DNA from: Flavobacterium sp. WC2421
GTDB taxonomy: Bacteria; Bacteroidota; Bacteroidia; Flavobacteriales; Flavobacteriaceae
Assembly: GCF_040822115.1 (NCBI RefSeq)
Contig: NZ_CP162004.1
Span: 1,364,001-1,428,000 of the forward strand
DNA length: 64,000 nt
Direction: 5' to 3'
Numbering within the stretch: position 1 is the stretch's first letter; every line of letters starts with the position of its first letter. Both the position numbers and the translations under genes were made by a program. The notes beneath the pieces are model-generated. The model was not told the origin of the DNA and searched no databases. It saw only the letters and a program-made list of their open reading frames with translations. Positions 18,179-26,412 of this stretch are shown piece by piece.

Positions 18179-18385
18179 ATGAGTACAACTAACAAATTTT
18201 CAAGAACATTGGGGTTTCTAAGGAATTTAAGAGGCAAAAAAAATACGGACAACGGACTAGTTGTTGATGAATTAGTGAATCCAAGATTGGGAATGGAAAT
18301 ACCAGACTCAAAAAAATCTAAAAAAGCAGTCAATTCATTACAACTTTTAATGTATTCAAAAGAAAATGATACACTTTTCATTTAA
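18179..18385 (+). CDS. Small protein, unknown function
   Basis: 68 residues from the ATG at 18179. Basic first half (SRTLGFLRNLRGKKN), then DNGLVVDELVNPRLGMEIP and a KKSKKAVNSL stretch. No signal peptide or membrane helix. Codons look like those of neighbouring genes and the frame is open, but I recognise no family. It lies between a terminator and the SAM-riboswitch leader, so it would need its own promoter; none is convincing. Confidence 0.45.
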   Translation: MSTTNKFSRTLGFLRNLRGKKNTDNGLVVDELVNPRLGMEIPDSKKSKKAVNSLQLLMYSKENDTLFI

Positions 18386-18505
18386 TTGGAAGTTGTTCAA
18401 CATCCCTTTTGTACGCGAGTAATTTCTGAATAGTTATATTCAGCGATGCCTTGCGTTTTTTTGTTAAATATATTTTTAGCTAAAAATCAGAATGTTTAAA
18501 ATTTG

Positions 18506-18533
18506 TTTGTTTAAAAAATTAGTAGTTAATTTG
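18506..18533 (+). promoter_or_regulatory. Promoter of the metX-thrA leader
   Basis: TTTG at 18502-18505 or 18506-18509 and TTAATTTG at 18526-18533 (one mismatch to TAnnTTTG), spacing 16-20 bp. The start would fall about 20-25 bp before the riboswitch P1. Confidence 0.5.
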
Positions 18534-18561
18534 CATCATTAAGTTCACTAACGTATTGAAA

Positions 18562-18668
18562 TGTTATAAAGAAAGGACGAGGGATTAGACCCGATGAAGC
18601 CTTAGCAACCCTTTGAGAAATCGAAGAAGGTGCTGCATTCTACCACTCCCAAAAGTGGAAAGATAACA
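18562..18668 (+). ncRNA. SAM-I (S-box) riboswitch upstream of the metX-thrA fusion
   Basis: P1 pairs TGTTAT (18562-18567) with ATAACA (18663-18668). Between them are the conserved S-box segments: GAGGGATTAGACCCGATGAA, CCTTAGCAACCC, AAGGTGCTGCATTCTACC and a P4 stem CCACT / AGTGG, followed by AAAGATAAC. A second example with the same core stands upstream of metH. An obvious intrinsic terminator is not seen; a weak CTAG...CTAG-T6 element at about 18682-18703 may be the expression platform. Confidence 0.9.
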
Positions 18669-18743
18669 ACAAGAAATTCTCTAGTAATTCCCTAGTTTTT
18701 TCTTTCTAATATTTCCAAATACAAATCAAAATCAATAAAAGAT

Positions 18744-21700
18744 TTGACATTGGAAAATAAACCAACACATATTACTTTACAAAATTTCACCACCCATAAT
18801 GGTGCATTATACGCTAGCCTCAACTTAAGTTATCAAGTTTTTGGTGCTCCGCTGCATACAGCTCCCATTATTTTAATAAACCATGCCTTGACCGGAAATT
18901 CACAAGTTATTGGTGAATCAGGTTGGTGGAATGATATCGTGGGTGTCGATAAAACAATTGATACTAGAAAATATACTATTGTCTCTTTTGATGTACCAGG
19001 TAACGGATTCAATTCGGCTACCATAGAGAATTACAGAGATTTTATCGCCAGAGATATTGCTAGGATTTTCATCGAAGGACTTCGGTTTTTGAAAATTGAT
19101 AGTTTATTTGCTCTCATTGGCGGTTCTGTGGGTGGTGGAATTGCTTGGGAAATTTTAGCTTTGGAACCTAAATTGGCACAAAACTTTATTCCTATTGCTA
19201 CTGATTGGAAAGCGACAGACTGGTTGATTGCTAATTGTTATTTGCAAGAGCAAATCCTTAATAATTCTAAAAAACCAATTGAAGACGCGCGTATTCACGC
19301 CATGTTGTGCTACCGAACACCTGAATCTTTCAAAGAAAAATTTAATAGGGATATCAATGTGCAACTCGAAACATTTCAAGTAGAAAGTTGGTTGAATTAC
19401 CACGGAGAAAAACTAGAAAAAAGGTTTCAACTATCTGCTTATAAAATGATGAATCAATTGTTGAAAACGATTGATATTACTCGGAATCATGAGTCTTTAG
19501 AATCGATTATTTCAAAAGTAGATGCCAATATATACATTGTAGGAATCAATTCGGATTTGTTTTTTACAGCAAAAGAAAATCGAGAAACCTATAATGAAAT
19601 TAAAAAATTTAAAAATAATGTATTCTATAGTGAGATTGACTCACAACACGGGCACGATGCCTTCTTGATGGAATACGAACAATTAGACAATTTATTAGAA
19701 GTTGTTTTTAAAAATAAAAAGCAGATGAAAATAGTAAAATTTGGTGGAAAATCTTTGGCTAACGGCGAAGGAATCAATACAGTTTTGGATATTATTGAAA
19801 GTAAAGTAAAGCAAGAAGAAAAAATTGCTGTTGTAGTTTCGGCACGTGGCAAAGCAACAGATGAGCTTGATGATATTTTAACCATCGCTGCCAAAAACGG
19901 AAACTATAAGCCTTTACTAGAAAGTTTTAAAACCTATCAAAAAGACGGTTTTGACGCAGTAGATTTCTCGGCTGAATTTGATAAACTAGACAAACTATTT
20001 GAAGGGGTAAGTTTAATTGGCGATTATAGCCCTAAAATCAAAGACCAAGTTTTAGCGCAAGGTGAAGTGCTTTCGGCAAAATTACTTGTGTTTTTATTGA
20101 ATCAAAAAAACATTCCTGCAAAGCTGGCTGATACAAGAGAGTTGATTGTAACCGACTCTAATTTTGGTGATGCACAACCATTAGACGCTCTTTCTAAAAA
20201 GAATATTATCCAAGTTTTTAAAGAAAATAAAGATTTCGTTCTAGTACTTACTGGTTTTATTGGTTCTAATGGGAAACAAGAAACAACCACTTTGGGTAGA
20301 AACGGAAGTAATTATACTGCTTCATTAATTGCTAATTATATTAATGCCGAGGAATTACAAAATTTCACGCATGTTGATGGGATTTATACTGCTAATCCAG
20401 AATTGGTTTTAGACGCAAAGAAGATTGAATCGTTGTCGTATAACGAAGCGAATGAAATGGCTAATTTTGGCGCTAACATTTTACATGCGAAAACAATTAT
20501 TCCGTTATTAGAAAAAAATATTCCACTTCGAATTCTGAATACGTTTAATCATGAAAATAAAGGAACGTTAATTACTTCTAACTCTAATGCTGCAGGAATT
20601 AAAACATTGTCTGTTTTAGAAAATGTGTCTTTGGTAAATTTAGAAGGAAGAGGATTACTAGGAAAAACGGGTGTTGATGCGCGTATTTTTAGAGTGATGG
20701 GTGATAATGATATTAGTGTAAGTATTATTTCGCAAGGTTCTTCTGAAAGAGGAATTGGTCTTGTGGTTGCTGCTGATAAAGCGACAAAAGCCATGATCGA
20801 ATTAGAAAAAGAATTCGAAAATGATTTTTATTCTAAGGATGTCAATAAAATCACGGTGACTGATAATGTATCGGTGATTTCGATTATTGGTCAGGATCTA
20901 AGTACGTTTCACAAGCCTTATACGGCTTTGATAAAAAATAAAATTGTTCCTATTTTATTCAACAATACTGTTACAGGTAAGAATGTCAGTTTAGTGGTTA
21001 AAAAATCAGAACTAAACAAAGCATTGAACGTAATTCATGGAGAGATTTTTGGAGTGGCCAAGAAAATCAATATTGCCATTTTTGGTCATGGATTAGTAGG
21101 GGGAACTTTGATAAATCAAATTTTAGAATCGGCCAAAGTCATCGAAAAAAGAAAAGACGTTAAGCTAAATGTGTTTGCTATTGCTAATTCTAGAAATGTC
21201 CTTTTGAATAAAAATGGAGTTTCGGCTAACTGGAAAAATGAAATTCAAACTAACGGTGCTTCATATACGATTGATGATGTAATTGCTTACGCAAATGAGC
21301 ACCATCTAGAGAATTTGATTGCCGTTGATAATACAGCTAGTGCAACGTTTGTAGAGAACTATATTCCGCTTGCCGAAAATAGTTTTGATTTAATCTCTTC
21401 TAATAAAGTGGCCAACACATTGAGTTATGGTTTTTATAAAGAACTGAGAAAAGTATTGGCTGATAATCAAAAGAATTATTTGTATGAAACCAATGTTGGT
21501 GCAGGTTTACCGTTAATTGACACGATAAAATTATTGCATCTTTCAGGGGAGAATATAACTAAAATCAAAGGAGTTTTCTCAGGAACATTAAGTTATTTAT
21601 TCAATAATTTCTCGGCTAAGGATGTTCCTTTTAGCGAAATATTGAAAGAGGCAATTGATAATGGTTTTACTGAACCAGACCCAAGAGAGGATTTGTGTGG

Positions 21701-22136
21701 GAATGACGTAGGAAGGAAATTGTTGATTTTGGCAAGAGAATTGGACTTACAAAATGAATTTGAAGAAATTGATATTCAGAATTTAATTCCGGAGCATTTA
21801 CGTGAAGGAAGTGCCGCTGATTTCTTGACTAAACTGAAAGAATTTGATCCTATTTACGATAAAATAAAAACAGACCAAAAGCCAAATCATGTCTTGAGAT
21901 ACATTGGAGAATTATCAGGAGATTTGCAGCATGACAAAGGGATTTTGGAAGTAAAATTAGTTTCCGTACCTTCGGATACCGCTTTAGGAGGATTGAAAGG
22001 TTCTGATTCTTTCTTCGAAATTTACACCGAATCCTATGGAGATCGTCCAATCGTGATACAAGGAGCAGGAGCAGGTTCAGCAGTTACTGCCAGAGGAGTT
22101 TTTGGAGATATATTAAGACTATCGGATAAAGGGTAA
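18744..22136 (+). CDS. thrA: Trifunctional homoserine O-acyltransferase - aspartokinase - homoserine dehydrogenase
   Basis: 1130 residues in one frame. Residues 1-327 are a MetX-type alpha/beta hydrolase (nucleophile S128 in LIGGSVGGG, acid near VGINSDLFF, His in SQHGHDAFL). From M328, MKIVKFGGKSLANGEGI opens an aspartokinase with ACT regions (GRGLLGKTGVDARIF), then homoserine dehydrogenase (INIAIFGHGLVGG, ETNVGAGLPLIDTI, GVFSGTLSYLF). It thus covers the first and third steps from aspartate to homoserine and then acylates homoserine toward methionine. No ATG starts the MetX part; TTG at 18744 (or 18750) is used. The SAM-I leader controls it. The internal ATG at 19725 could give a separate kinase-dehydrogenase. 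Confidence 0.92.
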   Translation: MTLENKPTHITLQNFTTHNGALYASLNLSYQVFGAPLHTAPIILINHALTGNSQVIGESGWWNDIVGVDKTIDTRKYTIVSFDVPGNGFNSATIENYRDFIARDIARIFIEGLRFLKIDSLFALIGGSVGGGIAWEILALEPKLAQNFIPIATDWKATDWLIANCYLQEQILNNSKKPIEDARIHAMLCYRTPESFKEKFNRDINVQLETFQVESWLNYHGEKLEKRFQLSAYKMMNQLLKTIDITRNHESLESIISKVDANIYIVGINSDLFFTAKENRETYNEIKKFKNNVFYSEIDSQHGHDAFLMEYEQLDNLLEVVFKNKKQMKIVKFGGKSLANGEGINTVLDIIESKVKQEEKIAVVVSARGKATDELDDILTIAAKNGNYKPLLESFKTYQKDGFDAVDFSAEFDKLDKLFEGVSLIGDYSPKIKDQVLAQGEVLSAKLLVFLLNQKNIPAKLADTRELIVTDSNFGDAQPLDALSKKNIIQVFKENKDFVLVLTGFIGSNGKQETTTLGRNGSNYTASLIANYINAEELQNFTHVDGIYTANPELVLDAKKIESLSYNEANEMANFGANILHAKTIIPLLEKNIPLRILNTFNHENKGTLITSNSNAAGIKTLSVLENVSLVNLEGRGLLGKTGVDARIFRVMGDNDISVSIISQGSSERGIGLVVAADKATKAMIELEKEFENDFYSKDVNKITVTDNVSVISIIGQDLSTFHKPYTALIKNKIVPILFNNTVTGKNVSLVVKKSELNKALNVIHGEIFGVAKKINIAIFGHGLVGGTLINQILESAKVIEKRKDVKLNVFAIANSRNVLLNKNGVSANWKNEIQTNGASYTIDDVIAYANEHHLENLIAVDNTASATFVENYIPLAENSFDLISSNKVANTLSYGFYKELRKVLADNQKNYLYETNVGAGLPLIDTIKLLHLSGENITKIKGVFSGTLSYLFNNFSAKDVPFSEILKEAIDNGFTEPDPREDLCGNDVGRKLLILARELDLQNEFEEIDIQNLIPEHLREGSAADFLTKLKEFDPIYDKIKTDQKPNHVLRYIGELSGDLQHDKGILEVKLVSVPSDTALGGLKGSDSFFEIYTESYGDRPIVIQGAGAGSAVTARGVFGDILRLSDKG

Positions 22137-22147
22137 TGATTTAAGAT

Positions 22148-22177
22148 TGTAGAGTAACTATTTTTGATTTCAGATTT
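22148..22177. repeat. 30-bp dispersed repeat, copy 1
   Basis: The sequence starts TGTAGAGTAACTATTTTTGA and differs at one position from 23943-23972 after metZ. Confidence 0.75.
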
Positions 22178-22189
22178 AAAAAAATAATA

Positions 22190-22218
22190 AAATCCGCGTT
22201 TGCAAATCCGTTTCATCC
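22190..22218. repeat. TCCGCG-type degenerate repeat
   Basis: ATCCGCG, ATCCG and ATCCGCG occur in succession within 29 bp in the thrA-osmC spacer, a GC-richer patch in AT-rich DNA. Confidence 0.5.
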
Positions 22219-22240
22219 GCGTTCAAATAAATGCATAACT

Positions 22241-22675
22241 ATGAAAATCACATTAAATAGAGTAAATGATAATTTCCATTTCGAATTAAAAAACGAACGT
22301 GGGCATATTGTAAACGTAGATAGCCGTCCAGAATTTGGTGGCGATGATGAAGGACCAAGTCCGATGGAATTAGTATTAATGGGAGTTGCAGGATGTAGCG
22401 CCATCGATATGATTTCGATTCTAAAAAAACAAAGACAAGAAATTACTTCTTTCAAAGCTGAGGTTGAGGGAGAGCGCGTGCAAGTAGGAGAAGCAAAACC
22501 TTTTAAAGATATTCACTTGGTTTTTTATTTAGAAGGAAACATAAAAGAAGATAAAGCAGCCAAGGCAGCACAATTATCTTTCGATAAATATTGTTCCGTT
22601 TCTAAAACATTAGAACCTACAGCAACAATTCACTATAAAGTGGTATTGAATGATATCGAATTAGCTAAAATTTAA
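22241..22675 (+). CDS. OsmC/Ohr-family peroxiredoxin-like protein
   Basis: 144 residues. The two redox cysteines of the family are present: C52 in GVAGCSAIDMIS and C118 in FDKYCSVSKTL, the first with the following helix (ILKKQRQEI). Members reduce organic hydroperoxides or store reactive sulfur species. Sitting between thrA and metZ in a methionine operon, a role in sulfur or thiol chemistry is plausible, but that is inference from position. Confidence 0.85.
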   Translation: MKITLNRVNDNFHFELKNERGHIVNVDSRPEFGGDDEGPSPMELVLMGVAGCSAIDMISILKKQRQEITSFKAEVEGERVQVGEAKPFKDIHLVFYLEGNIKEDKAAKAAQLSFDKYCSVSKTLEPTATIHYKVVLNDIELAKI

Positions 22676-22725
22676 AAATACAAATTATTCGTTTATAGAT
22701 GGAGTGTTGTAATACTAGTTTCCAG

Positions 22726-22750
22726 CAACTTTAAACTTTAAACTTTAAAC
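22726..22750. repeat. Tandem AACTTTA spacer repeat
   Basis: Three consecutive copies of AACTTTA end eight bases before the metZ start. Related A/C/T repeats lie at 26376-26406, 37956-38012 and 51207-51237. Confidence 0.6.
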
Positions 22751-22758
22751 AAAAGATA

Positions 22759-23931
22759 ATGAGCGAACAAGAATACGGTTTTGAAACACAAGCCATACGT
22801 AACCAATTAGAAAGAACACAATATTTAGAACATTCAGTTCCTTTGTACTTAACATCAAGTTTTGTATTTGAAGATGCCGAAGACATGCGTGCTTCTTTTG
22901 CTGAAGAGAAAGATAGAAATATTTATAGCCGTTACAGTAATCCTAATACTAACGAATTCATAAACAAAGTTTGTAAAATGGAGGGTGCTGAAGCTGGATT
23001 TGCTTTTGCATCTGGAATGGCAGCGGTTTATTCTACTTTTGCAGCTTTGTTGCAATCAGGAGATCATATTGTGTCTTCTAGTAGTGTTTTTGGAGCAACA
23101 CATTCTTTGTTTGTAAATTATTTTCCAAAGTGGAATATTGAAACAACGTATTTTGATATCAATAAACCTGAAACAATTGAGAGTTGTATAAAACCCAATA
23201 CAAAGATTCTTTTTGCTGAATCACCAACCAATCCCGCAGTTGATATTATAGATTTGGAACTGTTAGGGGCTATTGCTAAAAAGCACAATTTGATTTTGAT
23301 TATTGACAACTGTTTTGCAACTCCATATATTCAGCAATCTATAAAATGGGGAGCGCATTTGGTGGTGCATTCTGCAACTAAATTAATGGATGGACAAGGT
23401 AGAGTTTTAGGTGGAGTAACAGTTGGTGATGCGGAATTGATTCAAAAAATCTATTTATTTTCACGACTTACCGGTCCTTCGTTATCACCATTTAATGCTT
23501 GGGTATTATCAAAAAGTTTAGAAACATTGGCGATTCGTTTAGATAGACATTGCGAAAACGCATTGAAAGTAGCAGAGTTTTTAGAACAGCATCCTAATAT
23601 AAATAGAGTAAAATATCCATTTTTAAAATCGCATCCACAATATGAAATTGCTCAAAAACAGATGAAGTTGGGTGGAAACATTGTGGCTTTTGAAATAAAA
23701 GGCGGACTAGAAGCAGGACGAGCGTTTTTGGATAAAATAAAACTATGTTCGCTTTCGCCAAATTTAGGAGATACAAGAACAATCGTGACGCATCCGGCAT
23801 CAACAACGCATACCAAATTATCTGTTGAGGAAAGATTAGCAGTAAGTATTACTGATGGATTAGTGCGTGTTTCAGTAGGATTAGAAACCGTAGCCGATGT
23901 TATTGCCGATTTAGAGCAAGCACTTTCGTAA
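22759..23931 (+). CDS. metZ: O-acyl-homoserine sulfhydrylase (trans-sulfuration PLP enzyme)
   Basis: 390 residues, fold type I Cys/Met-metabolism PLP enzyme. K208 in VVHSATKLMDGQGR is the Schiff-base lysine; YSRYSNPN (about 56-63) binds the PLP phosphate across the dimer, and DNCFATPY, THPASTTH are family segments. It probably takes the acylated homoserine made by the upstream MetX domain and sulfide from the cys genes downstream to make homocysteine. Whether it prefers O-acetyl- or O-succinyl-homoserine is not visible. Probably in the SAM-I-controlled transcript with thrA and osmC. Confidence 0.9.
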   Translation: MSEQEYGFETQAIRNQLERTQYLEHSVPLYLTSSFVFEDAEDMRASFAEEKDRNIYSRYSNPNTNEFINKVCKMEGAEAGFAFASGMAAVYSTFAALLQSGDHIVSSSSVFGATHSLFVNYFPKWNIETTYFDINKPETIESCIKPNTKILFAESPTNPAVDIIDLELLGAIAKKHNLILIIDNCFATPYIQQSIKWGAHLVVHSATKLMDGQGRVLGGVTVGDAELIQKIYLFSRLTGPSLSPFNAWVLSKSLETLAIRLDRHCENALKVAEFLEQHPNINRVKYPFLKSHPQYEIAQKQMKLGGNIVAFEIKGGLEAGRAFLDKIKLCSLSPNLGDTRTIVTHPASTTHTKLSVEERLAVSITDGLVRVSVGLETVADVIADLEQALS

Positions 23932-23942
23932 CGATTATTGAA

Positions 23943-23998
23943 TGTAGAGTAACGATTTTTGATTTCAGATTTTCTGTAAATCAAAAATCGTTTTTTTT
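23943..23998 (+). terminator. Terminator after metZ, built on a dispersed repeat
   Basis: ACGATTTTTGATTT (from 23952) pairs with AAATCAAAAATCGT (from 23978), followed by a T run. Bases 23943-23972 are the second copy of the 30-bp repeat found at 22148-22177. Confidence 0.8.
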
Positions 23999-24022
23999 AT
24001 GTGATTTGTATTAAAAATAACA

Positions 24023-24030
24023 TATTTTTG
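24023..24030 (+). promoter_or_regulatory. -7 box of the Rrf2 regulator gene
   Basis: TATTTTTG fits TAnnTTTG; the nearest TTTG (24005-24008) is 14 bp upstream, shorter than usual. Confidence 0.45.
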
Positions 24031-24104
24031 TTTTTATTCAAGTGTTAACTGATTATTTAAATCAAAAATCGCTATTCTTCACTAAAGAATCAAAACTCTT
24101 TAAC

Positions 24105-24515
24105 ATGCTTTCAAAGAAAACAAAATACGGAATTAAAGCTTTGACTTTTTTGGCCCGCCAAGAAGATCAAACTCCTGTTGCTATTGCTGATATTGCAAAA
24201 AGCGAAAACATTTCGATAAAATTTTTAGAAAGTATTTTGTTGCTTTTGCGTCATTCAGGTTTTTTGGGTGCCAAAAAAGGAAAAGGGGGCGGTTATTATT
24301 TAATCAAAGATCCGAAAGAGATCAATATGGCTAAAGTGTACCGTATTCTCGAAGGGCCAATCGCTTTATTGCCTTGTGCTAGTCATAATTTTTATGAAAA
24401 ATGTGATGACTGTACTGATGAAGCTGCTTGTGCAGTGCGTAAATTAATGACAGAAGTGAGGGATAATACACTGAAGATACTCGAAAACAATTCCTTGGCT
24501 GACATTGCTTTTTAA
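24105..24515 (+). CDS. Rrf2-family transcriptional regulator
   Basis: 136 residues from the ATG at 24105 (MLSKKTKYGIKALTFLA, the usual Rrf2 start); a GTG-initiated frame 21 codons upstream lies in the promoter region and was rejected. It has a winged helix (AIADIAKSENISIKFLESIL, then wing GAKKGKGGGYYL) and four cysteines, C91, C100, C103 and C109, in the region where IscR-type members hold an Fe-S cluster. Flanked by metZ, a TauE transporter and the cys genes, it is the natural candidate regulator of sulfate assimilation. Confidence 0.88.
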   Translation: MLSKKTKYGIKALTFLARQEDQTPVAIADIAKSENISIKFLESILLLLRHSGFLGAKKGKGGGYYLIKDPKEINMAKVYRILEGPIALLPCASHNFYEKCDDCTDEAACAVRKLMTEVRDNTLKILENNSLADIAF

Positions 24516-24530
24516 GTAATATACAATCAA

Positions 24531-24576
24531 AAAAAGACCATTTAATTGTGTTCAAGCAATGAAATGGTCTTTTTTT
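24531..24576. terminator. Bidirectional terminator
   Basis: AAAAAGACCATTT / AAATGGTCTTTTT stem with a T run, between the Rrf2 gene and the convergent tauE gene. Confidence 0.88.
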
Positions 24577-24607
24577 ACTCTTTTATTTTATTAAACTCTC
24601 GCTTAAT

Positions 24608-25390
24608 CTAAAAAACTAGTTTGTATCCAACGAAGAATAACATTATTGCTATAGCATTTCTAAGGAATAAATCGGGTACTTTCCCACTCAGCATACTTCC
24701 TATATAAATTCCAGGAAGAGAACCTATTAACAATTGACCTAATAATCCAAGATCTAAATTACCCATTGTTGCATGTCCTAAACCTGCTACAAGCGTTAAA
24801 GGGACTGCGTGCGCAATCTCGGTACCAACCAATTTAGGTGTTGCTAAAATTGGGTATAGAAAAAATAAAGTGACTGTCCCTAGTGCTCCAGCACCTATTG
24901 AAGTCAGCGTTACTGTTGCCCCTAGCAATACACCAATGGCAACGGTTAGTGCATTTTGAGTTTTACTTTCACTGTGAAACTTGTCACCAGAATGTTTTTG
25001 AGAAAAAACTAAAAGTTTCTTTTTAAACAAAACGGCTACAGAGGTTAATAGTAATGCCCAACCTAAGCTGTATTTGATTACTGCATTTAGTGCTGTAATG
25101 TCTGTTTTTATGCTATGTAGTATCCATAGAGTTAGTAATGCCGCGGGAACACTACCTAGAGAAAGCCAACCTGTAATTGTCCAATTGATATTTTTTTTCT
25201 TATGGTGAACATAAACTCCACCCATTTTAGTAAAAGCAGCATATAATAAATCAGTCCCTACAGCTGTTGTTGGAGGGATACCAAACCATAATAAAATGGG
25301 CGTCATCAAAGAACCGCCTCCTACACCTGTCAGTCCAACAATGAAACCGACGGTTAAACCTGCAACTACTAATCCTATTTGAAAATCCAT
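24608..25390 (-). CDS. TauE/SafE-family sulfite/sulfonate transporter
   Basis: 260 residues from the ATG at 25390 (MDFQIGLVVAGLTVGFIVG); ten more codons are open upstream but lie in the leader. Eight hydrophobic segments and the two glycine-rich family motifs are present: GLTGVGGGSLMTPILLWFGI near the N-terminus and TLTSIGAGALGTV in the second half. These carriers export or import small sulfur anions. Divergent from cysH with paired operator-like sites, so it probably moves sulfate or sulfite for that pathway. Confidence 0.85.
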   Translation of the reverse strand: MDFQIGLVVAGLTVGFIVGLTGVGGGSLMTPILLWFGIPPTTAVGTDLLYAAFTKMGGVYVHHKKKNINWTITGWLSLGSVPAALLTLWILHSIKTDITALNAVIKYSLGWALLLTSVAVLFKKKLLVFSQKHSGDKFHSESKTQNALTVAIGVLLGATVTLTSIGAGALGTVTLFFLYPILATPKLVGTEIAHAVPLTLVAGLGHATMGNLDLGLLGQLLIGSLPGIYIGSMLSGKVPDLFLRNAIAIMLFFVGYKLVF

Positions 25391-25408
25391 AAAAAAAAAT
25401 ATTTTGGA

Positions 25409-25416
25409 CAAAAATA
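25409..25416 (-). promoter_or_regulatory. -7 box of the tauE promoter
   Basis: TATTTTTG on the minus strand, 19 bp upstream of the ATG. No good TTTG at -33; that position is occupied by the operator-like dyad at 25433-25455. Confidence 0.5.
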
Positions 25417-25432
25417 ACAACTATTTTATAAT

Positions 25433-25455
25433 TATCCTATAGGCAAGATAGACTA
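25433..25455 (-). promoter_or_regulatory. Operator candidate upstream of tauE
   Basis: On the minus strand, half-sites TAGTCTAT and ATAGGATA are separated by 7 bp; the right half read backwards is TATCCTAT, so the site is a near-perfect dyad. It overlaps the -33 region. A 23-bp site with the same outer bases lies in the cysH leader. Confidence 0.5.
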
Positions 25456-25511
25456 ATGAGAAAAATATTTGTACCAAATTAAAATTAAGCACAAAAAACG
25501 AAAAAAATATT

Positions 25512-25541
25512 TTGTTATTTAGAAATAAGTACTACTTTTGC
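25512..25541 (+). promoter_or_regulatory. Promoter of the cys operon
   Basis: TTTG at 25512-25515 and TACTTTTG at 25534-25541, spacing 18 bp, a close match to the Bacteroidetes consensus. Confidence 0.7.
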
Positions 25542-25546
25542 ATAGT

Positions 25547-25569
25547 AATCTACTAAACCGATAGGGTAA
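25547..25569 (+). promoter_or_regulatory. Operator candidate in the cysH leader
   Basis: Half-sites TAATCTAC and ATAGGGTA with a 7-bp spacer, right after the predicted start of transcription. Fifteen of 23 positions match the tauE site. Likely target of the Rrf2 regulator encoded 1.1 kb away; a repressor bound here would block the start. Confidence 0.5.
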
Positions 25570-25595
25570 TAGATTTTTTAATTAAAAAAAGTGAA

Positions 25596-26297
25596 ATGAG
25601 TGCATCAATAGTACATACGCTAATAGAAAAAACAAAAGACTTCTCGATTGAGGAAACTTTTAGCTTTTTGGCTAATGAATATAAAGATAAGGTGGTTTTT
25701 TCAACTTCTTTTGGGCAAGAAGACCAAGTTATAACCGCTTTAATTGCAAATAGCGATGTAGCTATTAATATCTTTACTTTAGATACTGGGCGTTTGTTTC
25801 AAGAAACTTACGATGTTTTTCATAAAACATTAAAGAAATATAAAAAACACATTGAAGTTTATTTTCCTGAAGCGTCAGATGTTCAAAATCTTTTAAATGC
25901 AAAAGGACCAAATAGCTTCTACGAGTCGGTTGAAAATAGAAAAGAGTGTTGTTTTATTCGAAAAGTAGCGCCATTAACTAAAGCTTTAAAAGGAAATTCA
26001 GTTTGGATAACTGGTTTAAGAGCGGAACAATCTGAAAACAGAAATGATTTGCAATTTTTTGAATATGACGCCAATTTCAATATTATAAAATTTAATCCTT
26101 TGTTAAAATGGACTTTAGAAGAAGTTCAAAAATATATAGACGATAATAATGTACCACAAAATGCTTTACATAAAAAAGGATTTGTAAGCATAGGTTGTGC
26201 TCCTTGTACTAGAGCAATTGCAGAAGGAGAAGACATAAGAGCCGGAAGATGGTGGTGGGAATCAAGTCATAAAGAGTGTGGTTTGCACCAAGGGTAA
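25596..26297 (+). CDS. cysH: Adenylyl-sulfate (APS) reductase, thioredoxin-dependent
   Basis: 233 residues. It carries both cysteine pairs C118-C119 (RKECCFIRK) and C201/C204 (IGCAPCTRA) that hold a 4Fe-4S cluster, which mark the APS-type rather than the PAPS-type enzyme, and the catalytic C228 in SHKECGLH. It reduces APS to sulfite. Consistent with this, no APS kinase (cysC) is in the cluster. First gene of the sulfate-assimilation operon. Confidence 0.93.
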   Translation: MSASIVHTLIEKTKDFSIEETFSFLANEYKDKVVFSTSFGQEDQVITALIANSDVAINIFTLDTGRLFQETYDVFHKTLKKYKKHIEVYFPEASDVQNLLNAKGPNSFYESVENRKECCFIRKVAPLTKALKGNSVWITGLRAEQSENRNDLQFFEYDANFNIIKFNPLLKWTLEEVQKYIDDNNVPQNALHKKGFVSIGCAPCTRAIAEGEDIRAGRWWWESSHKECGLHQG

Positions 26298-26375
26298 ATT
26301 AAAGAGAATAGAAAAAAGAATAAAGAGAAAAAAAATTATAAATAGTCGATTGGTTTTATTTGGAGGGAGCAACAA

Positions 26376-26406
26376 CCTGAAACTTTAAACCTGAAACTTT
26401 TAAACT
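26376..26406. repeat. CTGAAACTTTAAAC spacer repeat
   Basis: CCTGAAACTTTAAAC is followed by CCTGAAACTTTTAAAC in the cysH-cysD spacer; same family as the repeat before metZ. Confidence 0.6.
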
Positions 26407-26412
26407 AAAAGT

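Noticed and set aside
20549..20794. Minus-strand frames within the metX-thrA fusion
   Set aside because: Typical shadows of an AT-rich coding strand, no family resemblance.
24042..24104. GTG-initiated extension of the Rrf2 gene
   Set aside because: It overlaps the region just after the predicted transcription start, and Rrf2 proteins begin at the MLSKKTKYG motif.
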